Shown here: positions 45,363 to 57,492 of the stretch, one piece after another
How the letters are laid out: every line of letters begins with the position of its first letter
How positions within the stretch are numbered: position 1 is the stretch's first letter
Source of the DNA: Labia minor
Taxonomy: Eukaryota > Arthropoda > Insecta > Dermaptera > Spongiphoridae
DNA: 64,000 nucleotides
Assembly (NCBI GenBank): GCA_963082975.1
Contig: OY720344.1
Coordinates: 78,046,053 to 78,110,052 of the forward strand
Reading direction: 5' to 3'
Program-made: the position numbers and the translations under genes
The notes under the pieces: generated by a model
The model's input: only the letters and a program-made list of their open reading frames with translations
Databases searched by the model: none
Told to the model about the DNA's origin: nothing

Positions 45363-45774
45363 AATTAGTAAATTAAGATATTATTACCTTAACAACAACA
45401 AACTCAATTGAATATGGAAATATATATTTTGATTTCAATTTTTTTTCATATCATTATAACTCTTAAAAAGGGTTAACCATTAAAAGGGACGTCATTAGTA
45501 ATAACATACAACAATCTACTAATAGTAATAAAAAAATTAATTGAAACATTTTATAAAACAGACATTAGATATTTAAATACATCTTAATTCTTATTTAAAA
45601 TTAAAAATATGTATATTTTTTATTATTATTATAAATTTGTAAAATCATTCAATTTTATATTTTAATGCATTTCAACACTATAGAATTTATTGTTCGTTCA
45701 GATTAAATTAATTTTGAAAATTAAAACTGATCAGTACAAGAATTTACCCCTGTATATATATATATATATATATA
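44457..45774. other. AT-rich sequence with a unique island and (CAA)n
   Basis: The stretch 44930-45300 is less AT-biased and not repeated, with CAGCAGGTGGATATC (E-box) near 45066. (CAA)n lies at 45326-45360. No gene recognised. Confidence 0.4.
45326..45360. repeat. (CAA)n microsatellite
   Basis: About 11 CAA units. Confidence 0.9.
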
Positions 45775-45844
45775 CTAGCTGCTCCGAGCGCCTTCGGCGC
45801 TCTCCACACCTAGACGGGGGCTCCGCCCCCTGTACCCCCCCGAG

Positions 45845-45900
45845 TGTCCCTATTCTGAGCTATAAACATCTAACTCCTACCCTGTCCCATCTCTATAGTT
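45845..45900 (-). mobile_element. LINE tail fragment captured in Helitron, L6
   Basis: GTGTCCCTATTCTGAGCTAT and CTACCCTGTCCCATCTCT (plus strand) match the middle of the LINE tails at 13515 and 54232 in the same orientation. Confidence 0.6.
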
Positions 45901-46074
45901 TTTTATATATGTTTATTTATGCAGAAAAAATTAATTGACATAATTATTAATTTAATAAAATAAAATTTAATAATAAAATTTAATTTAATAAAATTAATTT
46001 AATAAAATATTAAAATAATAATAATAAAAATTAATAAATTTGTAAAAAAATATATATAATACTTAAAGAAAAAA

Positions 46075-46145
46075 TTGTGCCTTTGCGAGTTTCGAACTGA
46101 GGGTGCAAAGTCATAAGATAACGCCCTAGCCCGCCAACCTTCGAA
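46075..46145 (-). ncRNA. tRNA-like sequence inside Helitron
   Basis: On the minus strand GGTTGGCGGGCTAGGGCG resembles a tRNA D-arm/A box and CAGTTCGAAACTC matches the T-arm/B box consensus, about 30-40 bases apart as in tRNAs. The anticodon stem is not clean, so this is at best a decayed tRNA-derived or SINE-like segment, or chance. Confidence 0.3.
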
Positions 46146-46486
46146 TAATCCCTGTTTGCAAGTCCCCTATTATAAGATTATATATAAGATTTCAAATTTT
46201 CGCCACCAGCGCCTCTATGATCTAGTATGGTAACTAAACTATTTTTACGTAAATCCCTCCCCCTGGACACACCTTACCAATTAGCGGTTTAATAAAAGAA
46301 GTCTGACATGCCTTGAGACCAACTGAATAAACATAAAAAATTTCATAAGAATCGGTCCAGCCGTTTCGGAGGAGTATTTTTTCAAAGTTTTGTGACACGA
46401 GAATTTTATATATAAGATATATACACCTATTTTCATGCAAATCTAAGGATATGATACTTGTATACTTGTACCCCTTTTTTTTATAA

Positions 46487-46578
46487 CTTTTGCCTTATTT
46501 AAAATAAATAAGAAATTTTGAGGCCCTCTTCCTTTATGAGCTGCGCGCCTCCAGTACCTGTTTGGAAATCCGCCACTG
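46487..46578 (-). mobile_element. hAT-type terminus fragment
   Basis: Minus strand from 46578: CAGTGGCGGATTTCC, then GAGGCGCGCAGCTC and AGAGGGCCTCAAAATTT. This resembles a common hAT terminus. The opposite end was not found; it may have been lost by the neighbouring Helitron insertion. Confidence 0.5.
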
Positions 46579-46659
46579 TCTGCGTTTAATGTGTAACTAC
46601 CGGAAGTTTGATTATTATATATCTATTTATTATTCTTCAATGCTATATTGAGTATAACG

Positions 46660-46815
46660 TTGTGTTTTCAGTTTGTGAATTTCAAGATGTGACAAGACTC
46701 AATATTAAATTTTGCGTGAAACTCAAGAAAAACCTTTAAAGAGACACACCAACGTGATGATGGAGGTTCACGGAAGTGAAAGAGGGCTCTCGTTCAGTAG
46801 GGAAAGTTTTAACAT
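46660..46815 (+). pseudogene. Mariner transposase N-terminal fragment
   Basis: Plus strand reads RLNIKFCVKLKK and, in a shifted frame, VMMEVHGSERGLSFSRESF. This is the N-terminal helix-turn-helix typical of one group of arthropod mariner transposases (form: IKFC-KLGK-...-ETF-ML). Frameshifted, with no catalytic part. Confidence 0.55.
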
Positions 46816-47770
46816 ATTATCTTGCAAGACTGTGGAGCTATGTTGATATTAACCTGCCCTGGCTTCGGTTGAATTAAATTAAGATATAATACAAGTCGGA
46901 GTCGGAACCGGAGCTGGAGTCGGAGCCAGAGCAGATCAATATCGATATGGCTATTAAGTCCTGATATCTTGGAATGCATTGTAATGCCACCAGGTAACTC
47001 CCAAGGTTCATGACTCAAGATCTTACAACTTTACTATCAACCTTATTATTATAATTCATAATCTTTATTTTTTACTTATATAAATGTAACTAACTATTGG
47101 AGAGATTAAAAAAATATTAAAAAATATGACATCAAATTATATAAATTATTTAAATAGATATCTAGGAATTATTTTATTAAATTATTTTCATAAAATATAA
47201 ATGGGTATAATTTAATATAGCTAATTTTGAGCTATTAATGAAGAGTCCAGGGATGTTCACATCTAGATTGAAGGTGTTTCGACATAATATGTACTTTATT
47301 ATAAGTAATTTCATTTTAAGATATAGTTAATTATCCTAGTAATGGTCCTGTTCCATATCATCATTACTTGTGTAATCCAGAAATAAATTTAAGCAATATT
47401 CACACTACAACTAAAAGCAAAATAGATTAGAATTAATTATTTAATAAGAGAGAATATTAAAATTTCACCACACAATATAAATAAAAGAAAAAAACTGGTC
47501 TTTTCTCTCTCACTCGATTTATATCAAATGACTGTTCTCTTATTTTTATCTGTCATTTTTTGTTGTTGTTTTTTATTAACTAATTTTAATTACTTTTGAT
47601 TAAATCTGTAAAATTCCTTTCTTTTTTTAAATTTATAATTAATTGCAATACATAATTAGATGTATTTAAAATAAATTTTAATTTTTATTTTTCACATTTA
47701 TTATATATTTATAATATATTATATTTACGAGTATATTTATAATTATTTATTATTAGAATTTATTTATATA
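46816..47770. other. AT-rich sequence with GGAGTCGGAGCC repeat patch
   Basis: 46885-46940 is a degenerate hexamer run of GGAGTC/GGAGCC type (CGGAGTCGGAACCGGAGCTG) that yields Arg/Leu-rich minus-strand frames only. Otherwise AT-rich. Confidence 0.45.
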
Positions 47771-47915
47771 TTCAACGAACGATTTTTTAAATTTTGATTT
47801 TGGATTCGAGTAGAGCTTAAAAAGTGTATATATAAAGTGGTCTTGGTTTTTTAAAATTCGGTTGGGAACATGGTCAAATCGGCGGTTAAAGTTGAAAATT
47901 TCCCATATTTTCAGC
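47771..47915 (-). mobile_element. Family C module, copy C4
   Basis: TCAACGAACGATTTTTTAAA, GGATTCGAGTAGAGCTTAA, GGTCTTGGTTTTTTAAAATT and GAACATGGTCAAATCGGCGG closely repeat 40430-40600. The rest of family C is absent. A GTTTTCAGCGCAT repeat follows at about 47900 and 47938. Confidence 0.6.
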
Positions 47916-48798
47916 GCATAATTATAAATAAGCGATGTTTTCAGCGCATCATCGATCATATTATTATAATTATAATTATTATTCCATTATTATTTAAACA
48001 TTTAATATTAAAATTTATATTTCTATATTGTAATTATAAATCTTGAAAACATTTTAATCAAAAACATTGTTTCTTATTTTGATTAAAATTACATTTTCAT
48101 TCTGTAAATTAAATAATTTTATTTCATTTAAATAAATATCTATTTTTAATTATTTTTTGTTCTCTACATTATTTATCTAATTCTCACAATATATTAAGTT
48201 CATATAAATTGAAATTATTTATGCAATTTTGTGATAAATATGAATAAAAGTTCGTTGATAGTAATGCTTCCTAGCATTCCCAGATGTTTTGTTATTTATT
48301 TTGTCAATACTTAAAATGTTAGATATCTTAAGAATCATGCTCAACAATTGAAATAAAATTTGATACCGATGTAAGGCGATGGAAATAATCCTCAAAAAAT
48401 ATATTTATAAAATATTTAATAAATATAACTCAATATATGTATTAAATGATCAAATATAAAGCGGAGATATATAAATAAATTAAGAGCAACCTAAATTTAG
48501 TCTACCATGAATTAGGACTAATTAATCAATTTCATGATTTGTGTTGAAATAAGATGAGAATGGGGAAAATGAATTTAACAATTATTTAATACCATGTAAA
48601 ATCATTTAATATAGATTAATTAGATGGGCAATATTTTCATTTATTCTGATATTGAAATTAAAAAACAATATAAAAACTATAAATTATGTTATAGATGATT
48701 TGATTAATTAATTAAGAAATATTATAAATACATTTAATATAACAATAAAAAAATTAAACTTTAGCTATATATAAGGGAGCTATGATAATAATATAATA
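47916..48798. other. AT-rich sequence
   Basis: No feature recognised. Confidence 0.5.
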
Positions 48799-49263
48799 GT
48801 ACCTAGCCGCCGCTCGGTACTTTAAAAAAATTATTCCTTATGAACTATGAATATTTAAGATTAAGATCATTATTTAAAATAAATAAACGACAAAATATAT
48901 GAAACAATTTCAAATAATTTAAAAGAACATAAATTAAAAAAAATAGTGTTAAAACATTCAGCTCTTAAACTAACGTATTAATGCACTGAAAGACAAAAAA
49001 GTATGGCCTATGGATATAACATAATATATATTTTAAGGAAGCGCTGCCCGGCGTCATTTTTTTTATTTATAAAATTCCTATTTTAAATTAAGAAAAAACT
49101 AACAAAGATGATTTTTCCCGATGCTAAAACGAATACAGATCGATTTTCTTTTATAAATATTATCTATGAGTAAATTTCAAAAAAATCCTTAGAGCGGTTT
49201 AATAAAAAAATACAAACATATATTTATATATACAATTTTTGTTAGTATAATAAGATATAAGAT
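48799..49263 (-). mobile_element. Helitron-like family B element, copy B3
   Basis: Minus-strand copy: the 3' terminus GTACCGAGCGGCGGCTAGG is at 48799, the core GCGCTTCCTTAAA is near 49035, CAAACCGCTCTAAGGATTTT-type sequence near 49190, and the 5' end TTATACTAACAAAAATTG near 49240-49262. The hairpin is followed by GTAC without the GTGAACCAG tail seen elsewhere, so the terminus has a small deletion. Non-coding. Confidence 0.68.
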
Positions 49264-50603
49264 GTTATATACCGACTTGTTTGTATTAAATATTTATTAT
49301 TTTTTTATTTCCGTTTTCTAATAAATACTAATTGTTATGTTTTTATGATTTTTATTTTAATTAAGAAAAACTTTTCTTTTTGATTCGTGCATCCCTTTTT
49401 TTATATCTCTGCACTATAAATGAATGAGTTCCGTTCCAGAAGGATATGATGTAGAGGTGTGGGGAGGGGGTTGGAATGGGATGGAGAAGCATACAACAGC
49501 TGAGCGTTTCCAATTATCGAAGATATTTTCAGATTGAGTTATAATAATTGTTCAACTCTAAAATAGAAGAAAGTGAAAGAAATCCAATTAAAACAAAATA
49601 ACTTTGCAGGGTTGTTGATGTTCATGTTAAAAAAAAATGGTAACAGTAGTAATAGGCGCGGATGCTTTCTTTGCCATAAAAATAATTCATTAGGAGTGGA
49701 ACGTCCCGTAAAATGACGCCTTTTGCTCTGTTAAAAAAATAATTGGTTTGATTTACATCGAACGACCAGGTCCCTGAAGCCCCCACTCTAACCCCTCGTC
49801 TTCTCTCTCCTGACCTCATCCTAGCTGTCTTCACTTTTGGCCAACTGTTGAGGCGGAAAATTCATAAAATAAAAGAAAAAAACAATAGGAGGGGATTCTT
49901 TTTCTATATTTTATGAAGCCCGGTGCTAATTTCATTAAGAGAACTTTCACATAAAATTAAATTATGAATTCTCATTAAATAAATAAAAAAAAAATGAATG
50001 CCCAATATAATACTGTTATTCACAATGAAAGAACTAATAAATATTTAAGAATGAAATAGGCAAAAGTATAATTTTAAAATTATTCATAGGGAAATGCTAA
50101 TAAATTTTAAAATTGTTTTCACTTTAATTAATATTGCAGTAATAATTAAAAAAAAAAATAATTTTAATTTTATGACTAGTCTTATGAATATTTCAACTTT
50201 ATTGATAATTTATTGCTTTTGAAAAAGAACTCGACTAACGTCTAAAACGTCAAAGTACATGGAAATTAAACACGTATTATTTGATTTTAAACTTCCTCTT
50301 TCATAATATTATTTGGTTATTGGATTAATCAATAACTTAATTTCTTTATTTATTATTTTAATTAATTTTATTTATTTTTTCATTTTTCATTTATATAAAC
50401 AATATCCATTACAATTATATTCTGATTATTTTTATGTTTCCTATAATTAATATAATATAGTAATATAATTAATTAATATAATTCATTTCGGGGATGAGGA
50501 GAGGCCCTTATGAACGCTCTTAATACTTTAGTTCAAAATTATTAATTCAATCTATACAATTTTTCAAACAAAGGAACATTTGTCATTATATGTTTGTTTA
50601 TAA
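49264..50603. other. AT-rich sequence with a unique island
   Basis: 49430-49860 is less AT-biased, with GGTGTGGGGAGGGGGTTGG and a Myb-like CCAACTGTTG; a 70-codon minus frame (49622-49834) crosses it but I see no domain. The rest is AT-rich. Confidence 0.4.
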
Positions 50604-50990
50604 CAGGGGTGGCCACATTTGGCGATACGAATAAATGTTTCAGAGCCAAATCGGAAAAAATTTTACTTTGTGGGGGGGGGGGGGGGGTTCGTAGTCACAG
50701 AGCAAAGATTACGAATACGTACGCGATTAAAATATCTAATTATATTAATAATAAGTGTAAGCCCCGCAAGCAATAGTTCTGCTGTTGCTATTGTAATAAA
50801 GTAGACAGAGTTGGGATAGATCGGATACATTTTACATTTTATTATTTTTTTATTTTTAAAACTTGCAGAAATAACTAAATTTTAAATTTCCTTTAAATAA
50901 TTATATGTAAATAAATATGTGTCATGAGGTAGCCTTTTTCCAGTTTAATAAACAATAAACTCAAAAAGAGCCACGGTTTGGCCACCGTTG
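50604..50990 (+). mobile_element. hAT-like MITE, family E copy 2
   Basis: 387 bp with left end CAGGGGTGGCCACATTTG and right end GGTTTGGCCACCGTTG as imperfect inverted repeats. Flanks GTTTATAA (50596-50603) and TTCTATAA (50991-50998) match at six of eight positions, a decayed hAT target duplication. A 16-base G run sits at 50672-50687 where copy 1 has GGGGAGAGG. Small plus-strand frames across it are incidental. Confidence 0.75.
50672..50687. repeat. G homopolymer (16)
   Basis: Sixteen consecutive G residues inside a MITE; length may be uncertain as an assembly or sequencing matter. Confidence 0.85.
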
Positions 50991-53210
50991 TTCTATAATA
51001 TGTTTAAATAATTTTGTTTGTAAAGAACAAATTTAAATCAAGAAATAAATAAAAATAATTGTTAATGTGGTATATGGTATTTAAATATATAATTATTAGT
51101 AAAAAAAACGCTCTATTAATTATTTCAATAGCCAGGTATGATGGTAAAACTAATGAATAAGCTTCTTACACATTAAAAAAAATCAACAAAAAATTTTTAA
51201 AAGGGGACGTAAAAGATTATCAAATTTTAATTCATATTCTATTTAATATTTCTATCAATATTTTACTTAATACGGAGTAATATCTTAGTTTATTTCTCAA
51301 TATTTACTCAATATTATTAAATCTTTATGGAACTAAATCTTGAAATATTCTCTATTTTTTTTTATCCAACACCTGCTACCCATCATTTTGGTCGATAATA
51401 CTACCACTACCGTTGTTAGTTATACTAAAACAACTTGGAAAATGTTTACCAGTGTTGCAAACCACTCTGTCTATTGCCAACCAACTTCCCTCTCTTTCCA
51501 CCTCAGACCTCCTTTGTCTTATTAAGGTAATTAATGACCCACGGGTAACAATGCAACGCTATTAATAAAGTATAAAGTCCGCCTAATGACGGTAATTAAT
51601 TATACTTTCTTCGCATTAAACAACAACGCTTATCAAAAGACGAAAAAAAATACAGAAAAAACAGAACTCAAACAACTTCTATTAATGCCCCCTCTTGAAC
51701 ACTTATACTTTTTTCTATCTTTTATTAAAGTTTTTTATTATTTATGGACTTATTAGTTTATATTATAGTCATATTCTAATTTTTATATTATATATATATA
51801 AACGATATTTAATAATAAATATTACTTTATAGTATATATATCTAAATACATTAAATAATGAAACTTGTTTATCATATCTTTATTTTCTAAGATAATTAGA
51901 ATGATCAAAGTTAGAGTAATAAGACGTGCAAGATATGTGACGCAAATAGGAGACGAAAGAAATCAATTTTAACAAAAGACCCTAATGCTATTGTATGATA
52001 ATTTAAAATAAAAATAATAATAATATAAATAAAAATAAAAATAAATAAATAAATATAATTTTTTCTCTTTAATCACCTTTTTAATTTATGAATTTATGAA
52101 TTTAAAATGTTAATAAGGAATCTACACTAATTTTATTTTTATTTTTTTCTTTCCATTATACTTTTTGTTATTTCTCCCTCTTGCTAAGGGTGTCAAAATT
52201 TCAACGTTAAATATGAATACCTAAGTGGGGTTGAGGTGCGATTTCCTTTCAAGACGGTTGTAAGCTTTTATTATTATCATTAGGAGTTGGGGTGCAGTGA
52301 AATTAGAAGCAAATCTACATAAATATCTATCTTTATAATTAATCTTGACAGTTGATCCAGACAGACTGGATGGAGAAAAACGATCGCTGCTGTTTTATGT
52401 ATATTCTATGGTCAAACCATTCGCGTTCCATATCCAATGAATATAATAACAAAAACGAAAAAAAAAAATAAATAATCTCGAAATCTTTCTTTATCATTTC
52501 TTTGTCATTTTTCTAATTTCTTGAAGGGAATTAGTCAGTTCAACTTATTAATTTTTAAATTATACATATATTTATTTATTTATATATAAAACGTAAAAAT
52601 TTATGAGGTCGGCACACCTGGTTGACGAATTTATGAGGCCCTGAGAAAAGGTAATCTTCAAAACGAATCATTGAATTACCATTAAAATGACTCTCCTCAA
52701 AAATGCTCAAAGAATTTCTGAAAAAACAAATTATCAAAGAATATAGTTATAGTAAATTCATAAATTGAAAATCTTTATAATTCTTAAAATTTAAAATTTA
52801 TCATTATTATAAATACAGTATTATATTCTATTTTAGATTGGGAATAATTTTTTAAAAATTCTTTAATAAAATTTCTGTTTTTTATAATGATATTATTGAT
52901 TTTAAATTATTAAAAAAAAATAATTTGATATTGAAATTATTATTTATCATAGTATTTATGACAAGGGTACATGTACACTTTTCACGGTGTATAGAAAAAA
53001 ATTAATAAATAAAAAATTATATTTTATAATTAGATTGTTATATTAGTAGATTATAAAAAGTATAATTTAAGTTAACTTTTTAGAGACATTGGTTAAGTAA
53101 AAATTTTTTTGATAAAAACAACTTTCGGGATTAATTAAATCTAAAAATAGTTATATTATATATAGAAATAAGGATTAATATTTTATATATTCAATGGTAT
53201 ATTCAATTAT
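50991..53210. other. AT-rich sequence with homeodomain-site cluster
   Basis: No gene recognised. 51480-51620 holds GGTAATTAATGACCC, GGTAACAATGCAACGC and GACGGTAATTAATTATAC, repeated TAATTA/TAATGA cores in a less AT-biased stretch. A 61-codon plus frame (51340-51525) precedes it, probably chance. Confidence 0.35.
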
Positions 53211-53820
53211 ATAATGACCTGTGGCCAGGCACAGAACTGACCGACGGTTTGAAATAAATTAATTTCCAGCTACAGAAACAATTTCAAATAATTTAAATGT
53301 ATCTATTAATGCAATAAATAATAGATATGGATATAACATAAATATTTTTAATTTTATTTTATTTATAATATATAAGGAGACACTGGCTGTGAAGTCATGA
53401 ATGGCTGGGTGACGTCATATAATTTTAAATTAAGAATAAACTAATGAAGATGATTTTTCCCGAGGAAAAAAACCAATACAAAGTGCATTCGTGGAGATAT
53501 GTAAAAAAATCTCCTTATGTGAAATTTGGTGTGAAAATGACCCTTCCCTTCATATTGATCAGTAATACTACCACTTTTGGTTTCCGGATATACACCAAAA
53601 GTTGATCAATTCATCAGATGCATTAAGTAAATATACTCAATTTTATCAAAATCCGTTGAGCCGTTCAAGTTGTACACATCTATACGGACGGACAGACATC
53701 ATGCTAAAAATACTTTTTTCTGTTAATAAAATGCATGATTCGTAGAGATATGTAAAAATCTCCACATGTGAAATTTGGTTTGAAAACAATACCTCCTTTA
53801 CTATCGTCGGTCGGTAAAAA
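53211..53820 (-). mobile_element. Helentron-associated-like element family A, copy A6
   Basis: Complete but more diverged copy: hairpin altered to GACCTGTGGCCAGGCAC, so the stem is weakened, and the 5' ACCGACCGACG repeat is intact. The GGAC/AGAC array is reduced to a single GGACGGACAGAC (53685-53697). Non-coding. Confidence 0.7.
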
Positions 53821-54164
53821 TGAAATAGATTAAAATTGTTAAAGGGCAGTAGAATATTCTTTTTATTAAGAACTAATGCAACTGGAAAAAAATAGAATTA
53901 ATTATTAATTGCAAATTTCATATTGATAGGACTTTACGATATGTCCTTAAGATAAGATTTCTTATATTTAATCATATATATTTTCATGTATATTTGACAC
54001 AGCTATAACTTATAAGGTGCCCAATCATAATTAATTTAATTTAAATATTTTGTAAATTTAAATTATTGGTGATAATTTTTATCTTAAACTATATTAAACT
54101 ATATTATGCAGATGTAAAAAATAAAAATTAAATCCTTAAAGGTATAATTATATTATAATCTATA
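53821..54164. other. AT-rich sequence
   Basis: No feature recognised. Confidence 0.5.
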
Positions 54165-54397
54165 TATCTATCTCTGTGACTCTACGGAGATCGAAAGTTC
54201 TTGGCCGAAGCAACCACACCCCTCCAAGTATTCCTATTCTGAGCCACAACCTTCCAGTCCCTATCCTCTCCCATCTCTCTCACATCATTTCCCACATCAT
54301 CCACCCACCGTGTCCTTGGTCTTCCAAGTGGACGTTTCCCACTTGGTCTCCTTACTAATATATTTTTTGCCATTCTATCTTCTCCCATTCTAGCCAC
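54165..54397 (-). mobile_element. 5'-truncated LINE 3' tail, copy L3 (best coding)
   Basis: Minus-strand open frame of 71 codons: MARMGEDRMAKNILVRRPSG, KRPLGRPRTRWVDDVGNDVR, DWKVVAQNRNTWRGVVASAK. This is the C-terminal end of a LINE endonuclease/reverse-transcriptase polyprotein (arthropod and vertebrate LINEs share the RMG...GRPRTRW...W pattern). It ends in CACAGAGATAGATATATAG, a short tandem 3' tail. The catalytic RT domain is absent through 5' truncation. Open frame here, unlike L1 (which has a stop), so this copy is younger. Confidence 0.82.
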
Positions 54398-54915
54398 ATT
54401 ATATTATAATATTTATATATTAATACAATATATAACATGTAAATCAGTGTGACAATAGCTTGAATTAAATTCTCTTTTGTTTTTAAGTGACTATTTGTTC
54501 ACGTAATTATTATAATATATATGTATATACAAAAAAGCATACTCACATATTGAACAAAATCAATAGTTCAAAACATTAAAAAATCAGACATTTTTTTCAT
54601 AATTATTTATAATTTTTTTTTTACCTTCAAAGTGAAAATGATTTATATATTTGTTACAATGTTATCATGTTTACATATATATATATATAATAAAAGTGTT
54701 GAAAATAATAATAAAAAAACGGACTAATTAAATAATAATTTTAATTTTATACAAATTTATTCAAAATGTATTTTAAATTCATCTTAAAACAAATTCCATA
54801 TCCAGCTGTTCCCTCTCTTGCTGTCCATCCCTTCTATCTTTCTATCTACAAGCATACATTCGGATATAAATTAAAAGGTCGACTATTTAAAAACACATAA
54901 AATTACTCTTTAGAA

Positions 54916-54946
<31 letters not shown>

Positions 54947-57134
54947 ACTTGTGAATAATGACTATAAAATTTTATTATATTACCACTATTAAAAATTAAT
55001 ATAATACATATCGAAAGCCTATTCAAAAATAAATGATAAAAAAATATTTAAGATAATATTTTTCAGAATGGAGATCACTATAAAACTTGGAGACTTGAAT
55101 GCATTATTAATATCTTAGCTGATTTAATTAAGTAATTTAATCATTTATTATTATTTTGCAATCAAAAGACTTGTCATTCTATAAATAACTTTTATTTGAT
55201 AAAATTGAGATTCTTAATATTTCAGTTATTTTTAATTTATGTATTTTAAAATCAATAAATCTTAGAATTTCAAATTTTCTCTCATAATGTGACAATGCAA
55301 TGTCAAAATGCACATTAAGCAAACTTTCCCACCTGCCCTTATAAAAAATAAAATTTTTGAGATTTTATATTTTTAAATTTAATTTTTGTCAATAGAAGTA
55401 TTATTATTAATATTTCTGATAATTCGCTTTTATTATATATTATTAATTTATTTTCTAAGACACCTTATCAATATTATGTAAGAGGTAATATGTATAATTG
55501 TAATTCAGTTTTTCAGAACAGAAATAACTGAAGTTTCAAAATGAATTGAACCATCTGTGCGTGCGCTTCGGATTCAAACATCCATTTGTTCATGTCACCC
55601 CCTCGTTTGATTGTTATCGATAGATAAGTTGAAAGAGAGAAAGAGAGTGGCACACGCCCTAAATGCCAATTGGCAATTCTCTAATGCACGCCTAACTACA
55701 AGCGACAACAACAACAACAACAACGACCACCACTTGGTTATCTCTCGTTTGAAACGATGTCCTTCCTTCTATGAGGGATTATCAGCCATTTTAGATAAGA
55801 CTCCCTTTGTTCGTCGCTTTTCTACTTAATTAAATAGTTTAAACAGACGGACGAGAATGAGAGGACACGCGAAGGGATCGTAAATCTCCCGTAGGGTGTC
55901 AACGATCAAGAGGGCAGATGACACCCTCGAGAAGGTTGTTCGAGTGGTGTTCAGGGGGTATAGTTCAAGCTAACAGAGAGAAATGATTACAACTATAGAA
56001 ATCATACCCCATTAACCGGTAATAAAAGGTAATTAACAAAAAAACGAAAAATTAGAAGGGTGTGTTAAGGAAGGAGGTGAGTCACAAATAAAAAAAATTA
56101 AAAATATATTAACCTATTTCTAAATTGAACTGTAAATAGTCTTATTTTTAAATTATTAAATTGATTAATTATTGATTTCAGATTTAAATTTAACAAACAA
56201 TTGTTTGTAGTTCAATTGATAGTTGTATGAAAGTCGGTTCATTTCTCACCAAAATCAAAAATTTAAAAATTATATTTTTAATATTTATAAATATATTTTA
56301 TAATATATATTTATATTTTAAAAATATATTTTTCGTGTTAATTATTATTGATTAAATTTATTAAGGCAAATATATAATATGTTTAGATATTATGTTTTTT
56401 CATATTCCCATTCACAATTACATAACTGAATAGTATCAATTAAGAATTAATGGATGTAGGGGTGTGCTTGAAATTTTTTTGAAAGGACATTTGGAGGGGG
56501 CGGGGTTGAAAATGGTATTGCTTTCACCTCCATCTTTCCGGATCTCTTTTCATTGCAATGCTTTTATTCATTTCCCGCCATTGAATTGAGCTTTTCACTC
56601 AATTCTATTCAAATAACAAAAAAAAAAAAAAAGTGAAAAAACCCGCCCTCATTAATTAATCGCTTTTTAAACAAGCCTCTTTCTTTTATTTTTATTATTA
56701 TTATTCTTAATTTGCTTATTCCCCCTTTGTTTATTATTATTATTATCCCATACTTAAGTTTGGATTTCAGAAGACCTGAAAAGTTAAGAACTATAAAGGT
56801 TTATGAAGTCATTAATACACGAATTTAATAAACTTCTATTATATTTACTAAATCAGTTCAACTATTCAATAGAACTTTATTTTAATTATTTTTTGCCTTT
56901 AATAATATTTTTGCCTGAAAACTTATTATAAACATATTTCAAAAAATAAGTGTTAATAAAAACAATATAAGAATTATTTTTACATAACATAGATTTTTTC
57001 AAATGTTTAAAAATTATTGTAGTACAATTGATTTCATCATTTCATTTTAACTGTAAAGTTCATTGTTATCAGTTAATTTGTTTAATTTTATTTTAGGGGA
57101 ATTATTTATAAGAGTTCGTATTGATTTCATCCTA
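54398..57134. other. AT-rich sequence with a unique island at 55.5-56.0 kb
   Basis: 55540-56040 is less AT-rich and unique, with AATGCCAATTGGCAATTC (palindromic, NF-I-like TTGGC half sites) at about 55659, a (CAA)n run, and GGTGTCAACGATCAAGAGGG. A 72-codon plus frame (55611-55829) lacks a domain. (TA)n at 54918-54946. No gene called. Confidence 0.35.
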
Positions 57135-57390
57135 TTTATCTCTGTGGCTATTCGGAACTCGAAAGTTCTTAGTCAAAGAAACCACATTCCTCCAAGTACC
57201 CCTATCCTGACCCATCCAACTCCTATTTTCTCTTATCTCTCTCACGTCACTTCCTAGATTGTCCCCCCTTCTCGATTTTATAACCCTAACTATGTCTGGG
57301 GATACACATATAGGTCATACAATTCCACGTTATGCAATCTCTGCCACTTCTCGGTAACCTCATATTTCTTTGGTCCATAAAGGCGGGAAG
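57135..57390 (-). mobile_element. LINE 3' tail, copy L4, with upstream RT-proximal segment
   Basis: Minus strand: GPKKYEVTEKWQRLHNVELY and LYVSPDIVRVIKSRRG, then a junction, then DNLGSDVRE and TWRNVVSLTKNFRVP. The EVT-W-LHN-EL-LY-SP-I-RVIKSRR block is a very common segment of LINE polyproteins just upstream of the RMRWAGHVARMG motif, so this copy reaches further 5' than the others but has lost the sequence in between. Confidence 0.75.
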
Positions 57391-57492
57391 AATTTTATTT
57401 TCAATTTATTTTAAATTAATTTTCATCTTTTAAAATCTTTCACCATGACACTCCATTAATTATAACTTATCCATCTTCCAAAATATAATCTT

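Larger units (their letters stand above)
45775..46417 (-). mobile_element. Short non-autonomous Helitron with captured sequence
   Basis: 643 bp. Read on the minus strand it starts A-TCTTATATATAAAATTCTC (46417 downward) with ACTCCTCCGAAACGGCTGG shortly after, a classic arthropod Helitron 5' region, and ends with GGGGGCGGAGCCCCC, then hairpin GAGCGCC-GAA-GGCGCTC and GGAGCAGCTAG-T. Insertion between A and T is consistent at both ends. Close to the 3' end (45845-45900) is sequence matching the LINE tail family, and at 46080-46145 a tRNA-like stretch. No Rep/helicase. The 3' end is shared with the composite Helitron at 37975. Confidence 0.85.

Noticed and set aside
46885..46940. GGAGTCGGAGCC run considered as coding repeat
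   Set aside because: Short degenerate hexamer repeat; frames over it contain no recognisable protein.
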